Assembly (NCBI GenBank): GCA_019746355.1
Contig: JAIESC010000027.1
Location: 1-30,858 of the forward strand
Direction of reading: 5' to 3'
From: Xanthobacteraceae bacterium
Lineage (GTDB): Bacteria; Pseudomonadota; Alphaproteobacteria; Rhizobiales; Xanthobacteraceae
Length of the DNA: 30,858 nucleotides
Shown in pieces: positions 22,231 to 29,799 of the stretch; the first letter of the stretch is position 1, and the number at the start of each line of letters is the position of its first letter. Position numbers and translations under genes: made by a program. The notes beneath the pieces were generated by a model. That model was not told the origin of the DNA and did not search any database. It was given only the letters and a program-made list of their open reading frames with translations.

Positions 22231-23208
22231 TCAATCGATCTTTGCGCCGACCTGCTTGATGATGGTTTCCCAGTGCTTCGAGTCGTCGGCCACGAGCTTG
22301 GCGAACTCCGACGGCGACAGCGGCACGCGCTCGAAGCTGTTCTTCTCGAAGAACTCCTTCGATTGCGGCAGGTCGAGCACCTTGCTGACGTCGGCGTGAA
22401 TCTTCTGGGTCAGCTCCGGCGGCAGGTTCGGCGGGCCGAACAGACCGAACCACACCGATGTCTGGAAGCCGGGCACGCCCGCTTCCGCCATGGTCGGCAG
22501 GTCGGGCCGCGCGCCGATCCGCCTGGCGCCGGCGGCGGCCAGTATCCGCACCTTTCCGGTCTTCTCGTGGTCGGCGATGCTGCTGAGATTGAGCAGCAGC
22601 ATGTTGACGTCGCCGCCGAGCAGCGCGTTGGCGGCCGGGGCCGCGCCGCGGAACGGGATGTGCACGATATCGGTCCCGGTACGCTGCTTGAAGTCTTCCA
22701 TGCTGAGATGCGCATAGGTGCCGATGCCGTAGGAGCCGTAGTTGAGCGTGCCCGGCTTCGCCTTGGCGAGCGCAATCAGCTCCTGGGTGGACTTGACCGG
22801 CACCGAGGCGTTGACGACCAGAACCGGCGTGCCGCGGCACAGCACCATGATCGGCGTGAACGCCTTGGCATCGTAGGACAGCTTGCTCGAAAGATAGGGG
22901 TTCGCGGTGATCGTCGCGTCGGACGTGACCATCAGCGTCAGCCCGTCGGCGGGCGAGCGCTCGACCGCCTGCGCACCGACGCCGCCGTTGCCGCCGGGGC
23001 GGTTGTCGACGATCACCGTCTGGTTGAGCGTCTCGCCCAAGCGCTGCGCGACGATCCGCGCCATGGTGTCGGTCACGCCGCCGGCCGGCGTCGGCACGAT
23101 CAGCCGCACCTGGCCGTTGGGATAGGTCTGCGCGTGGGCGTGGCCGGCGAGCAGCGCCATCGACGCCGCGACAAGGCCCGCGCGGATGCCGGCGGATACG
23201 TTCAACAT
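22231..23208 (-). CDS. TctC/Bug-family tripartite tricarboxylate transporter substrate-binding protein
   Basis: The 325-residue product has a signal peptide (about 1-26, ending GHAHAQ) and the full Bug fold: YPNGQVRLIVPTPAGGVTDTMAR, IVDNRPGGNGGVGAQAV, LAKAKPGTLNYGSYGIGTYAHL, VHIPFRGAAPAANALLGGDV and ARPDLPTMAEAGVPGFQ. Such proteins bind organic acids, amides or related compounds in the periplasm for TctAB. No tctA or tctB gene is in the window, so it must use membrane parts coded elsewhere, as most Bug proteins do. GGGAGG precedes the ATG. It is 23 bases after the cupin gene and 87 before the M24 gene, so its ligand is probably the substrate of this catabolic unit. Confidence 0.92.
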   Translation of the reverse strand: MLNVSAGIRAGLVAASMALLAGHAHAQTYPNGQVRLIVPTPAGGVTDTMARIVAQRLGETLNQTVIVDNRPGGNGGVGAQAVERSPADGLTLMVTSDATITANPYLSSKLSYDAKAFTPIMVLCRGTPVLVVNASVPVKSTQELIALAKAKPGTLNYGSYGIGTYAHLSMEDFKQRTGTDIVHIPFRGAAPAANALLGGDVNMLLLNLSSIADHEKTGKVRILAAAGARRIGARPDLPTMAEAGVPGFQTSVWFGLFGPPNLPPELTQKIHADVSKVLDLPQSKEFFEKNSFERVPLSPSEFAKLVADDSKHWETIIKQVGAKID

Positions 23209-23231
23209 GGCTGCCTCCCTGGATTTTGTTA

Positions 23232-23741
23232 TTAGCGTGCGCTGTTCATGCCTATGACCGGCTTGCCGATGCCGAGCGGCTGAGCGTCCACCAGCACGAA
23301 GGCGACCCGCGCGGGTTTGTTGCCGCGGTTGGCCCAGGCGTGGTTGGTCCCGCGCTGGACCATGACGTCGCCCTGCTTCAGCTTCACCGTCGAATTGTCC
23401 ATGTCCATGTCGATCTCGCCGTCGATAACGATGACATAGTCGATTGTCTCGGTGCGGTGCATGTGCGGGTGGTTGCCGGGCGGGAAATCGATCACGCAGA
23501 AGCGCGTGCCGTTCGCAGGCGGCGGCGTGCCGACGATGCGGGCGCCCATGTCCTCGACCTTCTCGCCGACGGCGATGTCGGCGGGGTTCTTGTCGGTGAT
23601 CCACATCAGCGTCGAGCGCGCTTCGCTGCCCTTGTGGTTGGTGGCGCGCCCGTCGATCAGAACCTTGGCGAGGTTGTTGGCGTCATGGCCGGTGACGACG
23701 CGGCGCACCGGCGGCGGAAGGTTTGAGAAATCGGCTGCCAT
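23232..23741 (-). CDS. Cupin domain protein
   Basis: The 169-residue product is a single cupin. Motif 1 is in FPPGNHPHMHRTETIDYVIVIDGE, with His residues and Glu at metal-ligand spacing, and motif 2 is GDVMVQRGTNHAWANRG with the last His. A metal site is therefore likely intact. Cupins include dioxygenases, isomerases, decarboxylases and ligand-binding regulators; this short form with 'HMHRTETIDY' and 'GTNHAW.N' is common next to catabolic genes but has no settled function. The start at 23741 is chosen for GAGGGGAG upstream; the frame is open to 23777. It is the first gene after the palindromic repeat and probably leads the unit cupin-tctC-M24-FAD-LLM. Confidence 0.87.
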   Translation of the reverse strand: MAADFSNLPPPVRRVVTGHDANNLAKVLIDGRATNHKGSEARSTLMWITDKNPADIAVGEKVEDMGARIVGTPPPANGTRFCVIDFPPGNHPHMHRTETIDYVIVIDGEIDMDMDNSTVKLKQGDVMVQRGTNHAWANRGNKPARVAFVLVDAQPLGIGKPVIGMNSAR

Positions 23742-23783
23742 TGGATATTTTCTCCCCTCGGATTCTTGTCGCGTCATTCTCCG

Positions 23784-23920
23784 CCGTCATTACGGAGCCG
23801 GCCGAAGGCCGGAACCCGGAATCCATAGCCACTGCTGCGGAGTATGGATTCCGGGCTCCGGGCCATAGCGCGTCGAAGACGCGCGTGAACGCGCTTATGG
23901 CCCGCGCCCCGGAATGACGG
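23784..23920 (+). repeat. Palindromic intergenic repeat (CGTCATTCCGG type), full copy
   Basis: The element is bounded by CCGTCATT (23784-23791) and AATGACGG (23913-23920). It holds a 13-base inverted repeat (CCCGGAATCCATA at 23815-23827 with 23843-23855) and a second imperfect one around 23860-23903. It fills most of the 188-base gap between the D-2-hydroxyacid dehydrogenase and cupin genes. Such elements are abundant between genes in Bradyrhizobium-like genomes. Confidence 0.8.
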
Positions 23921-23929
23921 AGGCAGTTG

Positions 23930-24895
23930 CTAAGCCGCCGCCCTCGCGACGTTCATCATGCCCTTGAGATCGCCCTTGAGAAAGCAGCGCATGTTGTGCT
24001 CGAGGATCGGCATTGCGAGATCGACATAGGTGTCGCAGAACCCGCCCTGGTGCGTGGTGATGATGACGTTCTTGAAGGTCCACAGCGGGCTGTCGGACGG
24101 CAGCGGCTCCTGGTTGAACACGTCGAGCGCCGCGCCCGCGAGCTTCTTGGCCCGCAATGCGTCGATCAGCGCGTCCTCGTCGACCACGCCGCCGCGGGCG
24201 AGATTGACGAGGTAGGCGGTGGGCTTCATCGCCGCGAACACCGCGGCGTTGATCATCCGGTGCGTGGCGGGTGAGTAGGGGGTCAGCAGCACGAAGTGGT
24301 CGACCTCCGGCAGCAGCGTGAGCAGCTCGCCGACGCCATGCACGCGGTCGAAGCCCGCGACCTGTCGCGGCGCAGACGTGATCCCGATCGTTTTCATGCC
24401 GAGCGCCTTGCACTTCGGCGCCAGCGCCTCGGCGATGACGCCGATGCCGAGAATGCCGCAGGTCTTGTCCTGCAGAAGCTTCGCCGGCCACCGCTTCCAG
24501 GCATGCTCGTCCTGCGCGCGCACGAAGCCCGGCAGATCGCGTGACAGCGCCAGCATCGCGGCGAGCGCCGCCTCCGACACCGGCGCGCCGTGCACGCCAT
24601 GCAGGCTCGTCACCGTGACGCCAGGCTTCAGCGCCGGCTGGTCGGTGATGCCGTCGAGACCGGTGCCGAGCGCCTGCACCCATTTCAGCTTGTCCGCGCC
24701 GGCAAGGTCGAGCTTCAGGTTCTTCATCATCTGCCCGAAGGTCAGCAGCATGTCGGCGTTCGGCAGGGCTGCCGCCGCCTTGTCGGCGGTTGCGATTACG
24801 TCGATGTCGATTTCGGGAAATTTTTGCTGCAGGTGGGCGCGATATTGCTCGGTGACGTTAGGCGGCAGCGTGAGGAGAATGAGCAGGCGAGGCAT
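23930..24895 (-). CDS. D-2-hydroxyacid dehydrogenase, NAD(P)-dependent
   Basis: The 321-residue product has the family's split catalytic domain and a central Rossmann domain. The nucleotide motif is CGILGIGVIAEALA (about 146-159), where the usual second part GxxG is changed (GxGxIG reads G-I-G-V-I-A). The catalytic set is complete: Arg234 (NLARGGVVDEDAL), Glu263 (NQEPLP) and His282 (TTHQGG). It interconverts a 2-oxo acid and a D-2-hydroxy acid; the substrate is unknown, and a hydroxypyruvate/glyoxylate reductase-like role is usual. It may form one regulon with the cupin-tctC-M24 unit downstream, but a repeat of 137 bases separates them. Confidence 0.9.
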   Translation of the reverse strand: MPRLLILLTLPPNVTEQYRAHLQQKFPEIDIDVIATADKAAAALPNADMLLTFGQMMKNLKLDLAGADKLKWVQALGTGLDGITDQPALKPGVTVTSLHGVHGAPVSEAALAAMLALSRDLPGFVRAQDEHAWKRWPAKLLQDKTCGILGIGVIAEALAPKCKALGMKTIGITSAPRQVAGFDRVHGVGELLTLLPEVDHFVLLTPYSPATHRMINAAVFAAMKPTAYLVNLARGGVVDEDALIDALRAKKLAGAALDVFNQEPLPSDSPLWTFKNVIITTHQGGFCDTYVDLAMPILEHNMRCFLKGDLKGMMNVARAAA

Positions 24896-24924
24896 GGAGG
24901 TAGTCCTGGAGGTAGTCCTGGAGG
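24895..24924 (-). repeat. 12-bp tandem repeat at the ribosome binding site
   Basis: The unit TGGAGGTAGTCC (+ strand) occurs at 24895-24906 and 24907-24918, with half a unit at 24919-24924. It covers the start codon and leader of the D-2-hydroxyacid dehydrogenase gene, so the - strand reads AGGACTACCTCC twice before ATG. Confidence 0.8.
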
Positions 24925-25149
24925 GCCGGTCGGTCGGAGGATTTCGGGGAAAACGTCGGTTTTTTACTCGGTTGACGGGAGCGCGTCACGGTCCCGCCAT
25001 GCGGTGCAGGGAGTTTGTGGCGAACGCTTGCGTTTTCGTGTTCCGGCGTGGCTGGATGCAAGGCCTAACCTGACTTGCCCGAGGTTCGGCAACACATATA
25101 TTTCCTTTTCGTACGCGGGGCGCGCGCAGGTTCGTCGGGAGTGCCGCCT

Positions 25150-25464
25150 ATGGCAACACCCAAGGATCCCAGGGGCTCGGTCACAACCCTCGCTCTTCTC
25201 AATCTGGTTCACTTGCTCGCAGCAGAGCTCGTCGCCGGAGAGCACCGCGACGATGTCGAGCGCCTGATCCGGGCCATCGATCGGAAGATCGACATCACCC
25301 CGTTGCCGCGAGGCATCGACGTCAACGATGCGCGCGCGGGCCTCGCCCAGGCGAAGGCCTTGCTGCGGCCGGTGGTCAAGCGCGTCCGGGCGCAGGCCGA
25401 AGCGATCAAGGTCACCGACCGCGCGGCAATGGCGACACCGAAGACGTTCCGATATCTGCAATAG
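25150..25464 (+). CDS. Small hypothetical helical protein
   Basis: No family is recognised. The 104-residue product is predicted mostly helical and soluble: TTLALLNLVHLLAAELVAGEHRDDVERLIRAIDRKI, then ARAGLAQAKALLRPVVKRVRAQAEAIK. It has no signal peptide or Cys. Codon use looks like that of its neighbours. The ATG at 25150 follows GGGAG; a TTG at 25075 would add 25 residues with no support. The gene converges on the permease gene at 25474 (nine-base gap) and stands alone on this strand. The 254 bases before it hold the 12-bp tandem repeat and probably promoters, and nothing else I can identify. Confidence 0.65.
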   Translation: MATPKDPRGSVTTLALLNLVHLLAAELVAGEHRDDVERLIRAIDRKIDITPLPRGIDVNDARAGLAQAKALLRPVVKRVRAQAEAIKVTDRAAMATPKTFRYLQ

Positions 25465-25473
25465 CTGTGGCTG

Positions 25474-26316
25474 TCATGCCGTTGTCGGCTCGTTTGCCTC
25501 CTGATGCCAGATCAGCAGGCGGTGGCGCAGCACCGACATCGCCTTGATCAGCACATAGCCGACGATGGCGATCTCGACGATGCCGGCGAACACGCCGCGC
25601 GAGTCGGCAAAGCGCGAGGCCGTCATCATCGCGCCGCCGAGACCATAGCCGCCCATCAGCATCTCGGCGATCACGGCGACGATCATGGAAATAGGCAGCG
25701 CCACCTGAAGCCCGGTGAGAATCTGCGGCAGGGCTGCGGGCAGGATGATCTGCCACATCAGCTCGCGGTCGGTTGCGCCCATGTTGCGCGCCGACCAGAT
25801 CAGTTCGCGCTCGACGCCGCGGATGGCGATGACGGTCGCCGCGATCACCGGGAAGATCGCATCGATGACGATGATGGTGATCTTCGAGACGTCGTAGACA
25901 CCAAGCCACAGGATCACGACCGGCAGGAAGGCGATCTTCGGCATCGGAAAGCCGACCGAGACGATCGGGTCGAAGAACCAACTGGCGATGACGTTGCGCG
26001 ACATCGCCATGCCGATCAGGATGCCGAAGACCATCGAAATCAGGAAGCCGACCATCGCCCGATAGACGGTGAGGCCGGTGTTGATGAACAACTCGCCGGA
26101 CATCGCGTCGGCGAAGATGCGTTCGATCACCGAGGAGAGCGACGGCAGCACGAACGGCGTGAACGTGCCGCTCCGCGCCAGCACCTCCCAGGCCACGAGC
26201 AGAGCAACCACCGAGAAGATGCGCGCGAAGCCCGACAGCAGCCGCTGCGCGAGCGGTGGCGCGGGCGCGCCCAGCGCCGAGGCCTGGTCCGGACTCAATG
26301 TGCCTGTTCGCGCCAT
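25474..26316 (-). CDS. ABC transporter permease, SsuC type (last gene of the operon)
   Basis: The 280-residue inner-membrane protein has about six helices and the EAA-like loop ARNMGATDRELMWQIILPAALPQILTG. The first helix is IFSVVALLVAWEVLARSG. It belongs to the nitrate/sulfonate/taurine permease family. Its start overlaps the end of the preceding permease gene by 22 bases, the same overlap seen between the two permease genes at 12.8 kb. The two permeases of this operon differ and probably pair as a heterodimer with the ATPase at 27064-27849. Confidence 0.9.
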   Translation of the reverse strand: MARTGTLSPDQASALGAPAPPLAQRLLSGFARIFSVVALLVAWEVLARSGTFTPFVLPSLSSVIERIFADAMSGELFINTGLTVYRAMVGFLISMVFGILIGMAMSRNVIASWFFDPIVSVGFPMPKIAFLPVVILWLGVYDVSKITIIVIDAIFPVIAATVIAIRGVERELIWSARNMGATDRELMWQIILPAALPQILTGLQVALPISMIVAVIAEMLMGGYGLGGAMMTASRFADSRGVFAGIVEIAIVGYVLIKAMSVLRHRLLIWHQEANEPTTA

Positions 26317-27047
26317 TGCAGCATCCGGTTCATCAGCATCTGGTAGCCGCGGTCGGCGGCAAAGCCGAGAAAGGCGACGGTGAGCACCACGGCATACATC
26401 GCGTCATAGGCGCCGTTGGCGCCGAGAAAGCCGATCAGGTGGCCGAAGCCCTCGCGCGCGACGATCAGCTCGGACGACACCAGCAGGATGAACGACAGCG
26501 CGAGCGCGGTGCGGATGCCGTTGAGCAATTCCGGCATGGCGCTCGGCAGCACCACGTCCCACAGCATGCGCAGCCGGTTTGCGCCCATGCTGCGCGCCGA
26601 CCACACCAGGGTCTGCTCGCTCGAGCGCGCGCCGTTGTAGGCGCCGATCGTCACCGGGATCATGCAGCCGAGGAAGATCAGCAGGATCTTCGAGCCGTCA
26701 CCGAGGCCGAGCCAGATCACCGTCACCGGGATCAGCGCCGATTTCGGCAACGGATAGAAAATCTCCACCAGCGGCGCGAGCAGCACGTTCACCGGTTTCG
26801 ACCACGCCATGAAGATGCCGAGCGCCGCGCCGATGACGATCGACAAAGCAAGCCCGGCGCCGGCGCGATAGAGCGATGCACCGCCGTTCTTCACGAGGTC
26901 GCCGGTTTTCAGGAGATCGATCCAGCTCACCACCACGTCGCTCAGCGGCGGCAGCGCCGAGGTCGAAACCAGACCGAGCCGGGCCACGACCTCCCAAAGC
27001 ACCGCCAGAAGCACCAGCGGCAGATAGCGGAACCAGACCGATTTCAT
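26295..27047 (-). CDS. ABC transporter permease, SsuC type
   Basis: The 250-residue inner-membrane protein begins KSVWFRYLPLVLLAVLWEVVARLG and has the EAA-like loop ARSMGANRLRMLWDVVLPSAMPELLNG. Substrate class cannot be read from permeases. It starts 16 bases after the ATPase gene and overlaps the next permease by 22 bases, so it is co-translated with it. The C-terminal helix (GFAADRGYQMLMNRMLQWRE) is typical of the family. Confidence 0.9.
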   Translation of the reverse strand: MKSVWFRYLPLVLLAVLWEVVARLGLVSTSALPPLSDVVVSWIDLLKTGDLVKNGGASLYRAGAGLALSIVIGAALGIFMAWSKPVNVLLAPLVEIFYPLPKSALIPVTVIWLGLGDGSKILLIFLGCMIPVTIGAYNGARSSEQTLVWSARSMGANRLRMLWDVVLPSAMPELLNGIRTALALSFILLVSSELIVAREGFGHLIGFLGANGAYDAMYAVVLTVAFLGFAADRGYQMLMNRMLQWREQAH

Positions 27048-27063
27048 GGCGCGGTCCGTTTCA

Positions 27064-27849
27064 TCATTTGTGCCGTTCGGCCTTGATGGCCTCGTCGCGC
27101 ACCAGGTTCCAGAGCTCGTCGACCTTGTCGACGAAGCCCTTGGACTTGAATACGCCCGCGTCGTTCTTGTCGAATTTGGTGTCGACGATGGTCTTGATGC
27201 GGCCGGGCCGCGCCGACATCACGGCGACGCGGTCGGCGAGATAGACCGCCTCCTGCACGTCGTGGGTGACGAAGATCACGGTCTTCGGCGTGCGCTGCCA
27301 GATGCCGAGCAGCTCGGCCTGCATCAGGTGTCGCGTCTGCGCGTCGAGCGCGCCGAACGGCTCGTCCATCAACAGAATGCTCGGGTCGAAGGCGAGCGTG
27401 CGGGCGAGCGCCGTGCGCTGCTTCATGCCGCCGGAGAGCTGCGACGGATAGCTGTCCTCGAAACCGGTGAGGCCGACCAGATCGATGAACTGCTGCGCGC
27501 GCTCGAGCCGCTCGGCCTTCGGCATGGTCTGCCGCTCGAGGCCGTAAAGAATGTTGTCGCGCACGGTCTTCCACGGAAACAGCGCGAAATGCTGAAACAC
27601 GATGCCGCGGTCCGGTCCCGGCGCCTTGACCGGCTCGCCGTTCACCGCGATCGCGCCCTTTTCGACCGGCAGAAATCCGCCGATCAGGTAGAGCAGCGTC
27701 GACTTCCCGCAGCCGGACGGCCCGAGCAGTGCCAGAAACTCGCGCGGCTGCACATCGAGCGAGACGTCCTCCAGCGCCAGCACCGGCCGGCCGCGCGGCG
27801 GCCGATAGACATGACTGACCTTGTCGACGGCGATCTGCGGCTGGCTCAT
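27064..27849 (-). CDS. ABC transporter ATP-binding protein, SsuB/TauB type
   Basis: The 261-residue ATPase has Walker A GPSGCGKST (43-51), Q-loop VFQHFALFPW, signature LSGGMKQRTALARTLA, Walker B ILLMDEPFGALD and switch His (FVTHDVQEAV). All catalytic motifs are intact. It drives import with the two permeases encoded next and the binding protein encoded 20 bases upstream. The C-terminal extension (SKGFVDKVDELWNLVRDEAIKAE) is usual in this subfamily. Confidence 0.93.
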   Translation of the reverse strand: MSQPQIAVDKVSHVYRPPRGRPVLALEDVSLDVQPREFLALLGPSGCGKSTLLYLIGGFLPVEKGAIAVNGEPVKAPGPDRGIVFQHFALFPWKTVRDNILYGLERQTMPKAERLERAQQFIDLVGLTGFEDSYPSQLSGGMKQRTALARTLAFDPSILLMDEPFGALDAQTRHLMQAELLGIWQRTPKTVIFVTHDVQEAVYLADRVAVMSARPGRIKTIVDTKFDKNDAGVFKSKGFVDKVDELWNLVRDEAIKAERHK

Positions 27850-27869
27850 GACGCGTGTATCGCTCGCTG

Positions 27870-28877
27870 CTATCGGGCCGGAACCTTGTCGATAAAGGCG
27901 TTGGTATAGGTTGCCGCGAGATCGATCTTTGCATCGCGGACGTTGGTGTCAAACTCGCGCAGCACCTTCAGCGCGGTTTCGGCGCTGTCCGCCGTGAGGC
28001 GCCCATCCGGCGAATACATCGGCACGCTGCTGCGGATCGAGCGGACGAACAGACCCATGTTGCCGAGCGCATGCTCCGGCGGCATGACCTTGGCAATCTC
28101 CTCCGCGGGATGGCTCGCAATCCACTTCAGGCCGCGGACGAAGGCGTTGGTCAGCGACTGGACGGTCGCCGGATTTCGCTGCGCGTAGGCTGGGGGCAGA
28201 TAAAGCACCGCGGCGGGATAAAGGCCGCCGTAGACCTGCCGCGTGCCCTCGATGGTCCGTGTGTCGGCGACGATGCGGATCGCCTTCTCGCTGTCGAGCA
28301 GGTTGATCACCGGGTCGACGCTCACCAGCGCGTCGATTTCGCCGCGCCGCGCCGCCGCAATCGCGGTCTGGCCCGCGCCGACGCTGAGGTATGAGGCGTC
28401 GTCGGGCTTGAGCCCGGCCTGCGCCATCATGTGCAGCACCATGAAATGTGTGCTGGAGCCCGGCGCGGTGACGCCGATCTTCATGCCCTTGAGATCGGCG
28501 GGGCCGCGATAGGACGCAGCCTTCGGCCCGACCAGCGCCAGCACGAATCCCGGGAAGCGGCCGAGCTGCACCACGGCGGTGAGCGGCTGATGCTTCGCGT
28601 GCATCTGGATGGTGTGGTCGAACGAGCCGGTGACCACATCGGCGCTGCCGCCCATCAGCGCCTGAAGCGCGCGCGCACCGCCGGCAAGATCTGAAATCGC
28701 AACGTCGAGGCCCTCGTCCTTGAAGTAGCCTTGCCTGTCGGTGACCGTGAGCGGCAGGTAAAACAACGCCGTCTGGCCGCCGACGGCGAGTCGGACCTTG
28801 GTCTGCGCGGACGCGGCTGTTCCGGCCGCCGCCAGCGCCAGCATCACAGCGGCAATTGTCCTTATTGCCCGGGTCAT
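27870..28877 (-). CDS. NMT1/THI5-like (SsuA-type) ABC substrate-binding protein
   Basis: The 335-residue product has a signal peptide (about 1-24, ending GTAASAQ) and a two-lobed binding-protein fold: KVRLAVGGQTALFYLPLTVTDRQGYFKDEGLDV, GSADVVTGSFDHTIQMHAK, LKGMKIGVTAPGSSTHFM and ARRGEIDALVSVDP. It belongs to the NMT1/SsuA/TauA group, which binds nitrate, sulfonates, pyrimidines, aromatic acids and others. The start at 28877 overlaps the stop of the lyase gene (ATGA); the longer frame to 28925 is a shadow. Its place directly after a dehydratase and a lyase gene implies its ligand is the substrate of those enzymes. Confidence 0.9.
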   Translation of the reverse strand: MTRAIRTIAAVMLALAAAGTAASAQTKVRLAVGGQTALFYLPLTVTDRQGYFKDEGLDVAISDLAGGARALQALMGGSADVVTGSFDHTIQMHAKHQPLTAVVQLGRFPGFVLALVGPKAASYRGPADLKGMKIGVTAPGSSTHFMVLHMMAQAGLKPDDASYLSVGAGQTAIAAARRGEIDALVSVDPVINLLDSEKAIRIVADTRTIEGTRQVYGGLYPAAVLYLPPAYAQRNPATVQSLTNAFVRGLKWIASHPAEEIAKVMPPEHALGNMGLFVRSIRSSVPMYSPDGRLTADSAETALKVLREFDTNVRDAKIDLAATYTNAFIDKVPAR

Positions 28878-29755
28878 CCGTTCCCCCGTTCCGGGCGCAG
28901 ATACTCGTCTTCGATTCCCGCCCATTTGTCGTAGTTGGTGATGGCCTTGAAGCCGTCGAAATCAACGCTGTCGCCAGGCGCGCCTGGCCGCCCCGCCTTG
29001 ATGTCCTCCAGCGCCCGCTCGATGGTGCGCGCGACACGAAAGATCAGCGTGGTCGGGTAGGCCGCCATGGCGAAGCCCATCGCCATGAGCTCGGCGGGTG
29101 GCAGCACCGGCGTGCGGCCGCCGCCGTCGAGCATGTTGGCGATCTGCGGCACGCCCTGGAAGACGCGGCCAACCTGCTTCAATTCCTCGATGGTCTGTGG
29201 CGCCTCGATGAAGATCCCGTCGGCGCCGGCTTCGAGATATTTTTCGCCGCGGCGCAGCGCCTCGTCGAGGCCGTGGATGGCGCGCGCATCGGTTCGCGCG
29301 ATCAGGAACAGGTCCTTGCTGCGCCGTGCGGCCGCCGCCGCCCTGATCTTGGCGATCATCTGCTCGGCCGGGATCACGTCCTTGCCGGCCATGTGACCAC
29401 AGCGCTTGGGCGCGACCTGATCCTCGATGAAGATGGCCGAGGCGCCGAGTGCCTCGTAGCCCTCGATGGTGTGGGTGACGTTCTTCACGTCGCCATAGCC
29501 GGTGTCGCCGTCGACCAGCACCGGCAAATGCGTCGCCGCCATGATGTCGCGCATGCCGGCGCTGATCTCGCCGAACGCGGCCAACCCGATGTCGGGAATG
29601 CCGTAGCGCGATCCGACCAGCGCGAAGCCGCCGATGGAATAGGCCGCAAAGCCCGCCCGTTCGATCAGCCGCGCCGACAGCGCGTCGTGCGCGCATGGCA
29701 GCAGCAGCGGCTGCTCCTGCCTGAGCAGGTCCTTCCAGGTCGGTCGCTTGGTCAT
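28874..29755 (-). CDS. Isocitrate lyase/PEP mutase family C-C lyase
   Basis: The 293-residue product has the alpha/beta barrel motifs of this family: PLLLPCAHDALSARLIERAGF, VDGDTGYGD with metal-binding Asp (about 82-84), EDQVAPKRCGHMAGK with the KRCGH active-site loop at 117-121, and IARTDA. The Cys in KRCGH is the acid/base of C-C lyases such as isocitrate, 2-methylisocitrate and 2,3-dimethylmalate lyase, so cleavage of a 2-hydroxy-dicarboxylate is more likely than PEP mutase or hydrolase chemistry. The start at 29755 follows AAGGGGA. It lies 44 bases after the enolase-superfamily gene and overlaps the binding-protein gene by four. Confidence 0.9.
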   Translation of the reverse strand: MTKRPTWKDLLRQEQPLLLPCAHDALSARLIERAGFAAYSIGGFALVGSRYGIPDIGLAAFGEISAGMRDIMAATHLPVLVDGDTGYGDVKNVTHTIEGYEALGASAIFIEDQVAPKRCGHMAGKDVIPAEQMIAKIRAAAAARRSKDLFLIARTDARAIHGLDEALRRGEKYLEAGADGIFIEAPQTIEELKQVGRVFQGVPQIANMLDGGGRTPVLPPAELMAMGFAMAAYPTTLIFRVARTIERALEDIKAGRPGAPGDSVDFDGFKAITNYDKWAGIEDEYLRPERGNG

Positions 29756-29799
29756 TCCGGCGTCCCCTTGCGAGCGTACCAAGCTTTTTCAGGAAGCGT

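Noticed and set aside
23784..23920. Consideration of the palindromic element as a CRISPR or insertion sequence
   Set aside because: There is no regular repeat-spacer series and no transposase; the structure is that of a short intergenic palindromic repeat.
24858..25061. - strand frame upstream of the D-2-hydroxyacid dehydrogenase
   Set aside because: It overlaps that gene's start in another frame; the residues come from the 12-base tandem repeat, and nothing supports coding.
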